Position numbers and translations under genes: made by a program. Positions 1-7,559 of a stretch of 64,000 bases of DNA are shown piece after piece. Below the pieces are notes generated by a model, which saw only the letters and a list, made by a program, of their open reading frames with translations, was not told where the DNA came from and did not search any database. The stretch's first letter is position 1; each line of letters begins with the position of its first letter. Location: contig NZ_JAQIIX010000002.1 of NCBI RefSeq assembly GCF_036946495.1, forward strand, positions 2,108,001 through 2,172,000, written 5' to 3'. The stretch is from Mycolicibacterium neoaurum (lineage in GTDB: Bacteria; Actinomycetota; Actinomycetes; Mycobacteriales; Mycobacteriaceae).

Positions 1-603
1 ATCGCCTTCGACCAGAGCGTCGAGGATCTCAACGATGTCGACGCGATCCTGACCGCGATGAGGGAGCAGGGTGAGGCTCCGTCCTCGGCACGCGCCGAGG
101 CCGTCAAGGGCGATGCCCTCGACCTGCCCTACGCCGACGGAACCTTCGACTGTGTGATCGCCTCGGAGATCCTGGAGCATGTCCCCGCCGATGACGCCGC
201 CATCGCCGAGCTGGTCCGAGTCCTCAAACCCGGTGGTGCGCTGGCGGTGACGGTGCCGCGCTGGCTGCCGGAAAAGGTCTGCTGGATGCTGTCGGATGAG
301 TACCACGCCAACGAGGGCGGCCATATCCGCATCTACAAGGCCGACGAGCTGCGCGACAAGATCACCGGCCGCGGAATGCACTTCACCCACAGTGAGCACG
401 CGCATTCGCTGCACTCGCCGTTCTGGTGGCTCAAATGCGCTGTCGGCGTGGACAAACCGGATCACCCGGTGGTCACCGCCTACCACAAGCTGCTGGTCTG
501 GGACATGATGAGCAGGCCGTGGGTCACCAAGCAGGCCGAGGCCGCGTTGAATCCGCTGATCGGCAAGAGTGTCGCCCTCTACTTCCGCAAGCCCGCGGTC
601 TGA
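1..603 (+). CDS. Class I SAM-dependent methyltransferase, 5' end cut by window
   Basis: The frame is open from base 1, so the start lies outside the window; about 200 residues are visible. The visible part holds a Methyltransf_11-type core: an acidic motif GDALDLPY, the motif IV-like stretch FDCVIASEILEHV and LKPGGALAVTVPRW. The glycine-rich SAM loop should lie upstream, outside the window. The C-terminal half (RIYKADELRDKI, then a Trp- and His-rich stretch) probably forms the acceptor lid. One base separates its stop from the next gene, so the two are probably co-transcribed and act together. The substrate is unknown. Confidence 0.85.
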   Translation: MAFDQSVEDLNDVDAILTAMREQGEAPSSARAEAVKGDALDLPYADGTFDCVIASEILEHVPADDAAIAELVRVLKPGGALAVTVPRWLPEKVCWMLSDEYHANEGGHIRIYKADELRDKITGRGMHFTHSEHAHSLHSPFWWLKCAVGVDKPDHPVVTAYHKLLVWDMMSRPWVTKQAEAALNPLIGKSVALYFRKPAV

Positions 604-604
604 G

Positions 605-1681
605 ATGACCGCCCACGAGATCCCCGGTGTCGCGGGTGTTCTGACACCCGAGCAGTGCCTTCAAACCGCGGTCTCCATCGCCGACACCCAAGAGTCATCG
701 GGTGCCATTCCGTGGTCCGTGGGCGGACACACCGATCCGTGGGATCACGTCGAGAATGCCATGGCGCTGACGGTGGCCGGACTGCTGGAGCCGGCACGGG
801 CGGCCTTCGAGTGGTGCCGGACGGCCCAGCGACCGGACGGGTCCTGGCCGATCCAGCTGCGCAATGGTGTCATCGAGGATGCCAACACCGACAGTAACTT
901 CTGCGCATATATCGCGACCGGGGTGTGGCATCACCTGTTGATCACCGGAGACCGCCGCTTCGCCGAACTCATGTGGCCGACGGTATCCGGGGCGATCGAT
1001 CTGGTGCTGTCGATGCAGCTTCCCGGCGGCGAGATCGGTTGGGCCAAAAGCGATGCCGGTCTGATCGAAGAGGCGCTGCTGACCGGATGCGCCAGCATCT
1101 ACCACAGTATCCGGTGTGCACTGGCGCTGGCCAACTATCTGGACGACCCGCAACCGGAGTGGGAGGTGGCACTCGGCCAGCTCGGCCATGCCATCGCCGA
1201 GCACCCGGAGTCGTTCAACGCCAAGGACTCCCACGCAATGGAGTGGTACTACCCGGTACTAGGCGGTGCCCTGCGCGGGCATGTCGCGCGGGCCCGTATC
1301 GAGGCGCGCTGGGATGATTTCGTGGTCGATGGCCTCGGTATCCGCTGCGTGGACCATCGGCCGTGGGTCACCGGCGCCGAAACCTGTGAACTGGTAATGG
1401 CGTTGGATGCCATCGGTGATCGCACGAGGGCTCACGAGCAGTTCGCCGCGATGCAGCACCTGCGCGAAGGTGACGGTTCGTATTGGACCGGACTGGTGTT
1501 CGCCGACGGGAAGCGCTGGCCCGAGGAACGCACCACCTGGACCGGTGCCGCGATGATCCTGGCCGCCGACGCGTTGTCGAGCACGACCCCGGCCGCCGGT
1601 ATTTTCCGGACCGACCTACCGCGCGGGCTGGAGAGCGAATTCGACTGTGCCTGCGCCGCATCCGGTCCGGCGAATCGTTAG
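605..1681 (+). CDS. Alpha/alpha-toroid protein annotated in related species as prenyltransferase-like
   Basis: 358 residues; the ATG follows the upstream stop by one base. The sequence shows the repeating helical-hairpin pattern of six-hairpin or prenyltransferase/squalene-cyclase toroids, with aromatic-glycine motifs such as RPDGSWP (about residues 77-82) and LPGGEIGWA, and a late GDGSYWTGL. These resemble the QW-type repeats of terpene cyclases but also the barrels of family 15-type glycosidases. I see no DXDD cyclase motif. It is wedged between two methyltransferases, which suggests one small pathway modifying a lipid or glycan. The family label should be treated as a fold label, not a function. 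Confidence 0.6.
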   Translation: MTAHEIPGVAGVLTPEQCLQTAVSIADTQESSGAIPWSVGGHTDPWDHVENAMALTVAGLLEPARAAFEWCRTAQRPDGSWPIQLRNGVIEDANTDSNFCAYIATGVWHHLLITGDRRFAELMWPTVSGAIDLVLSMQLPGGEIGWAKSDAGLIEEALLTGCASIYHSIRCALALANYLDDPQPEWEVALGQLGHAIAEHPESFNAKDSHAMEWYYPVLGGALRGHVARARIEARWDDFVVDGLGIRCVDHRPWVTGAETCELVMALDAIGDRTRAHEQFAAMQHLREGDGSYWTGLVFADGKRWPEERTTWTGAAMILAADALSSTTPAAGIFRTDLPRGLESEFDCACAASGPANR

Positions 1682-2325
1682 CGCCGTTCCAGCAGGCGCA
1701 GCGAGCCGGTGGCCGATACCTCGGTGAAATCGCCGGAATCGATGGCGCGCCGGTAGATGTGGTACGGCGCCTGCCCGCCGTCGTTCGGGTCGGGGAACAC
1801 GTCGTGGATCACCAGGGCACCGCCGGGCGTCACCCACTTGGCCCATCCGTCGTAGTCCCGCTGGGCGGCCTCCTCGGTATGTCCCCCGTCGATGAACACG
1901 AATTGCACCTGCGTCGCCCAGACCTTGGCTACCACAGGCGATTTCCCGACGATGGCCACCACATGCTCGTCGAGACCCGCGAGATCGAGGGTGTGCCGTG
2001 CGGTGGGCAGGGTGTCGAACCGGCCGGTGACCGGGTCGACCAGGCTGGTGTCGTGGTATTCCCAGCCGGGTTGGTGTTCCTCGGAACCGTGGTGGTGGTC
2101 GACGGTGTAGATGATGCCGCCGGTCTGCTTGGCGGCCGCCCCGAGTAGCACGGTGGACTTGCCGCAGTACGTGCCGATCTCGACGCCGACGCCGCCGGCC
2201 AGGTAGCGCACGGCCGCGTCGTAGAGCGCACGTCCCTCGTCGGCGGGCAGGAAGCCGGTGACCTGCTCGGCGAACGCAAAGAGCCGGGCGGTTTCGGATG
2301 GCAGGTCGGCCTGTGCGGTGCTCAT
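1678..2325 (-). CDS. Class I SAM-dependent methyltransferase (macrocin O-methyltransferase-like)
   Basis: 215 residues. Motif I is VEIGTYCGKST (about residues 47-57), followed by YTVDHHHG with the acidic ribose contact, and FVFIDGGHT plus VIHDVFPD further on. This is the layout of small O-methyltransferases that act on sugars or small hydroxylated compounds. It converges with the alpha/alpha-toroid gene with a 4-base overlap. ATG at 2325 is preferred over the in-frame TTG at 2334 because a TAGGTT -10 element ends seven bases upstream of the ATG, giving a leaderless transcript. It is divergent from a TetR gene and likely shares its operator. Confidence 0.8.
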   Translation of the reverse strand: MSTAQADLPSETARLFAFAEQVTGFLPADEGRALYDAAVRYLAGGVGVEIGTYCGKSTVLLGAAAKQTGGIIYTVDHHHGSEEHQPGWEYHDTSLVDPVTGRFDTLPTARHTLDLAGLDEHVVAIVGKSPVVAKVWATQVQFVFIDGGHTEEAAQRDYDGWAKWVTPGGALVIHDVFPDPNDGGQAPYHIYRRAIDSGDFTEVSATGSLRLLERR

Positions 2326-2332
2326 GGCAGAC

Positions 2333-2384
2333 AACCTACCGTTGCTGGTGAGCCGGGGTTGCAGTAGTGTCTGGACACGTGTCC
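2333..2384. promoter_or_regulatory. Divergent leaderless promoters with overlapping TetR-type dyads
   Basis: Minus-strand -10 TAGGTT is at 2333-2338, seven bases from ATG 2325. Plus-strand -10 TAGTGT is at 2365-2370, eight bases from GTG 2379. Two overlapping dyads cover the second promoter: GTGTC-TG-GACAC at 2367-2378 and the perfect palindrome GGACACGTGTCC at 2373-2384. Autoregulation by the adjacent TetR protein is the simplest reading. Confidence 0.55.
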
Positions 2385-2948
2385 GATGCGACTCTGGAGT
2401 CGACGCGCCGTCGGTTGAGTGCCAAGCAGGCCGATACCGTCGATCGTCTCGGCAAGGCGGCGTTGGAGCTGCTGGCGAGCGACGGATTCGCGGCGTTGAC
2501 GGTGCGCCGGGTGGCCGCGCAGGCCGGGGTCGGTGCCGCGACCGCCTACACCTACTTCTCGTCGAAGGAACACCTTGTCGCTGAGGTGTTCTGGCGGCGA
2601 CTCGCAGAATCGCCGCTGGCCGCCCACGAGTCCGAGGACCCGGCTACCCGGGTGCTGGAGGTGCTCGAGCATATTTCGGCGCTGGTGGCCGGTGAGCCCG
2701 AGTTCGCCGGCGCGGTGACCAATGCGCTACTCGGAAAGGACCCCGATGTCGATGCGCTGCGGGGGCGTATCGGCGCCGATATCCGAGGCCGCCTCGTGGC
2801 GGCGCTGGGTGCTGCGGTCGATGCCGATGTCATCGAGGCGCTCGAATTGCTCTACACCGGAACGCTGGTGTGGGCGGGCATGGGTTACGAGGACTATCCG
2901 GAGATCTCGCTGCGGCTGCTGAAATCTGCGCGGCTGATCCTGCGTTGA
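2379..2948 (+). CDS. TetR family transcriptional regulator
   Basis: 189 residues from GTG 2379; an in-frame GTG at 2367 would add four residues. The N-terminal helix-turn-helix reads FAALTVRRVAAQAGVGAATAYTYFSSKEHL, here split as the T[VL]RRVA..AGVG and YTYFSSKE elements typical of TetR. The C-terminal ligand domain ends in LLKSARLILR. GTG 2379 fits a leaderless transcript. Dyads overlapping its own -10 suggest autorepression and control of the divergent methyltransferase. Its 3' end overlaps the convergent TetR gene by 55 bases. Confidence 0.85.
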   Translation: MSDATLESTRRRLSAKQADTVDRLGKAALELLASDGFAALTVRRVAAQAGVGAATAYTYFSSKEHLVAEVFWRRLAESPLAAHESEDPATRVLEVLEHISALVAGEPEFAGAVTNALLGKDPDVDALRGRIGADIRGRLVAALGAAVDADVIEALELLYTGTLVWAGMGYEDYPEISLRLLKSARLILR

Positions 2949-3520
2949 TCCGTACCCAGGATCGCGGCGGACGCCGTGATGGCCGGGGCCAGAATGCGCT
3001 GTACCGGTGCGCCGTCCTCGACGGTCAGGGCGGTGAGCTCGCGTAGTCCGCCGAGCAGGATCACCGCGAGTTCGCGACTCACCGGTGCGATGTCCGCGCG
3101 CTGGAAGCCCGGACTGCTGGTCAGCTGGACGAGCATCTCGGTCAGTCCGCTCATCGCGGAACGCTGCACGGTGCGCACCGTGGCGCCGAGGGCGGGCAGT
3201 TCCCGTATCCAACTCAGCATGATCGCGGGCCCTGCGTCGATATGGGCGACGTAGGCCTCGGCGGCCTGCTCGATCTGGTCCTGCCAAGGTGCCTGCGGGT
3301 CGACGGCGGCGCGGATCTCGGCGATCAGTGCTTCATGGTCGGCCCGCAGCAGCTCGATGAAGCACTGTTCCTTATCGGTGAACTCGGCGTAGAAGGTGCG
3401 CTTGGAGGTGCGGGCATGGCGCACGATGTCGGCGACCGTGGTGGTGCGATAGCCGCGTTCGGCGATCGAGGCGGCCAGCCCGTCGAGCAGGCGGACCCGG
3501 AACGACGTCTCGTCGCTCAT
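2894..3520 (-). CDS. TetR family regulator, probable repressor of the divergent P450
   Basis: 208 residues. The HTH region includes YRTTTVADIVRHARTSKRTFY followed by DKEQCFIELL, a standard TetR signature. ATG 3520 is preceded by a strong GGAGGAGG Shine-Dalgarno. It is transcribed divergently from a cytochrome P450. The 107-base spacer carries two equal inverted repeats with GGTAC half-sites (3554-3571 and 3586-3603), which are the best candidate operators. The ligand is unknown but is plausibly a substrate or product of the P450. The 3' end overlaps the convergent TetR gene. Confidence 0.88.
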   Translation of the reverse strand: MSDETSFRVRLLDGLAASIAERGYRTTTVADIVRHARTSKRTFYAEFTDKEQCFIELLRADHEALIAEIRAAVDPQAPWQDQIEQAAEAYVAHIDAGPAIMLSWIRELPALGATVRTVQRSAMSGLTEMLVQLTSSPGFQRADIAPVSRELAVILLGGLRELTALTVEDGAPVQRILAPAITASAAILGTDQRRISRADFSSRSEISG

Positions 3521-3553
3521 GAAACCTCCTCCTCAATCGACTCTTGCCCCGCG

Positions 3554-3603
3554 CGGTACCGGGGAGTACCGTAGCTCACATCCCGTGGTACACCGCAGTA
3601 CCA
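3554..3603. promoter_or_regulatory. Twin operator between TetR and P450 genes
   Basis: CGGTAC-N6-GTACCG at 3554-3571 and TGGTAC-N6-GTACCA at 3586-3603. Both are perfect 6-6-6 inverted repeats with the same GGTAC core. Their centres are 32 bases apart, three helical turns, which suits two repressor dimers on one DNA face. Confidence 0.7.
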
Positions 3604-3627
3604 CCAACCGGTCTGGAGTGTGTGGTC

Positions 3628-4944
3628 ATGAGCGAAGCGACCGTCGAACGTATCGATACCCCCGCCATCAAACTGCCTCCCGGCCCGACCTTCAACCGAG
3701 CGGTGCTCGGTATCGGCTTCGCGTTGTTCCGCCGTCCGGTGGTCGCGCGCCTGGCCGGTCGGTACGGGCCGGCCTTCAGCATGCAGTTGCCGGTCTTCGG
3801 CCCGACGGTGATCGTCACCGACTCGCAGCTGGCCAAGCAGTTGTTCACGGCGAGCCCGGAGGATGTCGGCAACATCCAGCCCAATCTGTCGCGCATCCTC
3901 GGTCCTGGTTCGGTCTTCGCGCTCGACCGTGCCGAGCACCGTCGTCGGCGCAAGCTGCTCACCCCACCGTTCCACGGCAAGAGCATCAAGAACTACGAAC
4001 GCATCTTCGAGGAAGAGACGCTGCGCGAGTCGGCGAATTGGCCGATCGGGCAGGAGTTTCCGATTCTCGAACCGATGATGCGGATCACCCTCAACGCGAT
4101 CCTGCGCGCGGTGTTCGGTGCCGACGGCGCCCACCTCGACGAGCTGCGCCGGATCATCCCGCCGTGGGTGACGCTGGGCTCGCGGTGCGCGACCCTGCCC
4201 ACCCCGAAGCGGGACTACGGCCGCTGGCATCCCTGGGGCCGGTTGGCCGAGTATCGCCGCCGCTACGACGAGGTGGTCGGCAGACTCATCGACGATGTGG
4301 CGGCGGACCCCCGCCTGGACGAGCGCGATGACGTGCTGGCCCTGTTGCTGCGTAGCAGCTACGAGGACGGGACAGCGATGTCGCGCCAAGACATCGCCGA
4401 CGAATTGCTGACCCTGCTGGCGGCCGGCCACGAGACGACGGCCTCGACCATGGGCTGGGTTTTCGAGCGGATCAGCAGGCATCCCGATGTGTTGGCGCGG
4501 CTGGTCGAGGAGGCACAGGGCGACAGTAACGAGTACCGCCAGGCCGTCATCCTGGAGACCCAGCGGGTGCGCACCGTCATCGACTTCTCGGGACGACACG
4601 TCTATTCGCCGACATTCGAACTCGGCGAATGGGTCATCCCGCGCGGACATTCGATCGTGGTGAGCCTGTCGCAGCTGCACGAGCGTGAGTTCGACAATGC
4701 CGACCGGTTCGACCCGCAGCGGTTCATCGGGAACCGTCCGCCGCTGGCCTGGGTCCCCTACGGCGGCGGCACCCGGCGATGCGTCGGCGCCGTGTTCGCC
4801 AACGTGGAGATGGACGTCGTCCTGCGGACGGTGTTGCGGCACTTCACCCTTGCCACCACCACCGCGCCGGGGGAGAAGGTGCACTCCCGCGGAGTGGCCT
4901 TCACCCCCAAGCGCGGTGGGCGCGTGGTGCTACACGCCAGGTGA
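3628..4944 (+). CDS. Cytochrome P450
   Basis: 438 residues from ATG 3628; an upstream extension to 3544 is open but would run through the operators. It carries the I-helix oxygen-activation motif AGHETT (about 266-271), the K-helix ExxR (E310-R313, ETQR) and the heme-binding loop YGGGTRRCVG with Cys385 as thiolate ligand. The N-terminal IKLPPGP is the usual P450 hinge, and no membrane anchor is present, so the enzyme should be soluble. The overall look is like the CYP135/CYP138 group of mycobacteria. The substrate is unknown. No ferredoxin gene is adjacent, so electrons must come from a distant partner. Confidence 0.93.
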   Translation: MSEATVERIDTPAIKLPPGPTFNRAVLGIGFALFRRPVVARLAGRYGPAFSMQLPVFGPTVIVTDSQLAKQLFTASPEDVGNIQPNLSRILGPGSVFALDRAEHRRRRKLLTPPFHGKSIKNYERIFEEETLRESANWPIGQEFPILEPMMRITLNAILRAVFGADGAHLDELRRIIPPWVTLGSRCATLPTPKRDYGRWHPWGRLAEYRRRYDEVVGRLIDDVAADPRLDERDDVLALLLRSSYEDGTAMSRQDIADELLTLLAAGHETTASTMGWVFERISRHPDVLARLVEEAQGDSNEYRQAVILETQRVRTVIDFSGRHVYSPTFELGEWVIPRGHSIVVSLSQLHEREFDNADRFDPQRFIGNRPPLAWVPYGGGTRRCVGAVFANVEMDVVLRTVLRHFTLATTTAPGEKVHSRGVAFTPKRGGRVVLHAR

Positions 4945-4945
4945 A

Positions 4946-5455
4946 TCAGACTTCCGCGCGCTTGGGCAGCTTCCAGCCCGGGCGGGGGAAGTGGCAGGTG
5001 TATCCGGTCGGGTAGCGCACCAGATAGTCCTGATGCTCGGGCTCGGCCTCCCAGAAGGGAGCCTCCGGCACCACCTCGGTGACGACCTTTCCGGGCCACA
5101 GGCCGGAGGCGTCGACATCGGCGATGGTGTCCAGCGCGATCGACTTCTGCTCGTCGTCGACATAGAAGATCGCCGACCGGTAGCTGGTGCCGACATCGTT
5201 GCCCTGACGGTTCTTCGTCGAGGGGTCGTGGATCTGGAAGAAGAACTCCAGCAGTGCCCGGTAGTCGGTCTCGGCGGGGTCGTAGATGATCTCGATCGCC
5301 TCGGCATGGCCCGGGTGATTGCGGTAGGTGGCGTGCTCGTTCTCGCCGCCGGTGTAGCCCACCCGCGTCGACACGACCCCCGGCTGCTTACGAATCAGAT
5401 CCTGCATGCCCCAGAAGCAGCCGCCGGCCAGAATGGCCTTCTGGAAGTCGCTCAT
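4946..5455 (-). CDS. msrA: Peptide-methionine (S)-S-oxide reductase MsrA
   Basis: 169 residues. It has the invariant GCFWG active site near the N-terminus (Cys13), followed by GYTGG and the central HDPSTKNRQGNDVGTSYRS region. It reduces the S-epimer of methionine sulfoxide in oxidised proteins, with thioredoxin as reductant. Its stop lies one base from that of the convergent P450 gene. The length is typical of single-domain MsrA, with no fused MsrB. Confidence 0.95.
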   Translation of the reverse strand: MSDFQKAILAGGCFWGMQDLIRKQPGVVSTRVGYTGGENEHATYRNHPGHAEAIEIIYDPAETDYRALLEFFFQIHDPSTKNRQGNDVGTSYRSAIFYVDDEQKSIALDTIADVDASGLWPGKVVTEVVPEAPFWEAEPEHQDYLVRYPTGYTCHFPRPGWKLPKRAEV

Positions 5456-5516
5456 GCGCTATCACTCCTTTGCTTCGGTTCACCCTCCATTGTGCTCCGC
5501 CGTTACGGTGGAACCC

Positions 5517-5954
5517 ATGCGTAGAGCTGTAACAACAGCGCTCGTCGGTGTAATCCATGCGGGCTGCCTGCTCACGGCGGGTTTTCCGGTCGCCTCGGCC
5601 AGTCCTGCGGATGCTCCGCCGGAGGTTCCTGCCGACCCGCACCGAGTGGTGTTCGCCGACAATCCGCAGATTCTGAACCCGCATGCCGCGGTGGTGCAGT
5701 CGTGGAGCCGCAGCGATGACGGATTGCTTCTGAACTTCGTCTCCGGTGCCCAAGACTGCTTCGGCGTCCACGTCCTGGTCGACGAGACCCCGGAGACCGT
5801 CACCGTCGATCTCAACGGCGGTATGCCGCCCTCGTCGATCGGCCGGATGTGCATCGCGCAGGCCGTGCCCGGCAGTGTCGAGGTCCGCCTCGACGAACCG
5901 CTGGGTGACCGGGTGGTGTTGGCCGTTGCCAGAAATCTCGACAAACCCGGCTAG
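5517..5954 (+). CDS. Secreted hypothetical protein
   Basis: 145 residues with a clear Sec signal: MRRAV, a hydrophobic core, then PVASA before a Pro-rich mature start. The mature part has two cysteines (DCFGV and RMCIA) that could form a disulfide, and no motif I recognise. It is divergent from msrA. Its TAG stop lies inside the KstR-type box that precedes the next gene. Function unknown. Confidence 0.7.
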   Translation: MRRAVTTALVGVIHAGCLLTAGFPVASASPADAPPEVPADPHRVVFADNPQILNPHAAVVQSWSRSDDGLLLNFVSGAQDCFGVHVLVDETPETVTVDLNGGMPPSSIGRMCIAQAVPGSVEVRLDEPLGDRVVLAVARNLDKPG

Positions 5955-5974
5955 AACGTGTTCTAGTTTGTGGT
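5951..5974 (+). promoter_or_regulatory. KstR-type operator over a leaderless promoter
   Basis: CTAGAAC-GT-GTTCTAG at 5951-5966 is a perfect 7-2-7 inverted repeat and fits the published KstR consensus TnnAACnnGTTnnA. A -10 TAGTTT at 5964-5969 overlaps it and ends five bases before GTG 5975. Binding there should block initiation of the two-gene unit downstream. Confidence 0.65.
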
Positions 5975-6469
5975 GTGACGCCATTCACCCGTGACGAATT
6001 GGCCGAGGCTTACACCGCGTTTGAGAAAACCGTGGCTCGGGCTGCGACCACCAGGGACTGGGATCCGTGGGTGGACCAGTACACGCCCGATGTCGAGTAT
6101 GTGGAGCATGCCGCAGGCACGATGCGTGGCCGGGAGCAGGTGCGGCCGTGGATCTGGAAGACGATGGAGACCTTCCCGGGTAACCACATGACCGCGTTCC
6201 CGTCGCTATGGTCGGTGATCGACGAGGCCACCGCGCGCGTCATCTGCGAACTCGACAACCCCATGCGCGATCCCGGGGACGGCACCATCATCAGCGCCAC
6301 CAATATCTCGATCCTCACCTACGCCGGCGATGGTCAGTGGCGCAGGCAGGAGGACATCTACAACCCGCTCCGGTTCGTCTCCGCGGCCATGAAGTGGTGC
6401 AAGAAGGCGCAGGAACTCGGAACCCTCGACGACGAGGCCGCCGCATGGATGAAGGGTATGGCGCGATGA
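5975..6469 (+). CDS. NTF2/SnoaL-like fold protein, probable KstR-regulon member
   Basis: 164 residues from GTG 5975, chosen because the -10 element sits immediately upstream and implies a leaderless mRNA. The sequence fits the cone-shaped SnoaL/NTF2 fold: an N-terminal helix, RDWDPWVDQYTPDVEYVEHAAGTMRGREQVRPWI, a central strand pair, and a basic C-terminal tail. Such proteins act as steroid isomerases, cyclases or dehydratases, or bind hydrophobic ligands. It overlaps the following SDR gene by ATGA, so the two products are probably made in step. The KstR-type box suggests a link to sterol or cholesterol metabolism. Confidence 0.8.
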   Translation: MTPFTRDELAEAYTAFEKTVARAATTRDWDPWVDQYTPDVEYVEHAAGTMRGREQVRPWIWKTMETFPGNHMTAFPSLWSVIDEATARVICELDNPMRDPGDGTIISATNISILTYAGDGQWRRQEDIYNPLRFVSAAMKWCKKAQELGTLDDEAAAWMKGMAR

Positions 6470-7485
6470 CGGAGACGTCCCCGGTTCTGGTGATCGGTGC
6501 GAATGGATATCTCGGTTCGCATCTGACCCGCCAGCTGGTTGCCGACGGTCATGACGTGCGGGTGATGGTGCGCGAGGGCGCCAACACCATCGGTATCGAC
6601 GACCTGGATGTGCAACGGTTCGTCGGGGACATCTGGGACAACGACGTGTTGCGAGCCGCGATGACCGGAGCGCAGACCGTGTACTACTGCGTGGTAGACA
6701 CCCGGGGCTGGTTGCGCGACCCGTCGCCGCTGTTCCGCACCAACGTCGAGGGCACACGCAACGTGCTGAACATCGCTGTCGAGCCCGAGATTGCCTACGG
6801 TTTGCAGAAGTTCGTGTTCACCAGCAGCTATGCCACCGTCGGGCGGCGTCGCGGCCGGGTCGCGACCGAGAACGACGTCATCGGTCGTCGAGGGCTGACG
6901 CCGTATGTGCAGTCGCGGGTGCAGGCCGAGAATCTGGTGCTGTCGTATGCCCGCGACCGGGGGTTGCCCGCGGTGGCGATGTGCGTGTCGACTACCTACG
7001 GCGGCAAGGATTGGGGTCGCACCCCGCATGGTGCGATCATCGCGGGGGCGGCCTTCGGGAAGCTCCCTTTCGTGATGAGCGGTATCGAGTTGGAGGCCGT
7101 CGGCGTCAACGATGCTGCGCGGGCGTTGATCCTGGCCGCCGAGAAGGGGCGGGTGGGTGAGCGGTATCTGATCTCGGAGAAGATGATCAGTAATGCCGAG
7201 GTCGCCCGGATCGCGGCCACGGCGGCCGGAGTCGCACCGCCCGCGCGGTCGATCCCGTTGCCGTTGACCTACGTGCTGGCCGCGCTGGGCACCGTGAAGG
7301 GGCGGTTGCGTAAGTCCGATGAGAAGCTCTCACTGGCCTCGTTGCGGTTGATGCGTGCCGAGGCGCCGGTCGATTGCACCAAGGCCCGCAGCGAACTCGG
7401 TTGGGAGCCAACACCGGTGGAGGACTCCATTGCCGAGTCGGCACGGTTCTGGGTGGCGTTGCGCAATTCGCGCAAGCGAACCTAG
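6466..7485 (+). CDS. Extended SDR, NAD-dependent epimerase / 3-beta-HSD-like
   Basis: 339 residues. It has an N-terminal Rossmann motif GANGYLG (11-17) and the extended-SDR segment FTSSYATVG. At the catalytic position it reads Y147-VQS-R151 instead of the usual YxxxK. Arg in place of the Lys is unusual and could mean altered catalysis or a non-catalytic role. The family includes 3-beta-hydroxysteroid dehydrogenases and sugar epimerases. Translational coupling (ATGA) to the SnoaL-like gene under a KstR-type box makes a steroid substrate more likely than a sugar. Confidence 0.82.
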   Translation: MTETSPVLVIGANGYLGSHLTRQLVADGHDVRVMVREGANTIGIDDLDVQRFVGDIWDNDVLRAAMTGAQTVYYCVVDTRGWLRDPSPLFRTNVEGTRNVLNIAVEPEIAYGLQKFVFTSSYATVGRRRGRVATENDVIGRRGLTPYVQSRVQAENLVLSYARDRGLPAVAMCVSTTYGGKDWGRTPHGAIIAGAAFGKLPFVMSGIELEAVGVNDAARALILAAEKGRVGERYLISEKMISNAEVARIAATAAGVAPPARSIPLPLTYVLAALGTVKGRLRKSDEKLSLASLRLMRAEAPVDCTKARSELGWEPTPVEDSIAESARFWVALRNSRKRT

Positions 7486-7559
7486 CCGGCGCCCGCTGGC
7501 CCTTCAGAAGGGTGGTGGGTGGGTGTCGATGTGTGCGCGGTTGTGGGCGCGTTCGTGGG

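Noticed and set aside
3517..4884. Minus-strand frame over the P450 gene
   Set aside because: The P450 has AGHETT, ExxR and heme motifs; the antisense frame would also run through the TetR start and operators.
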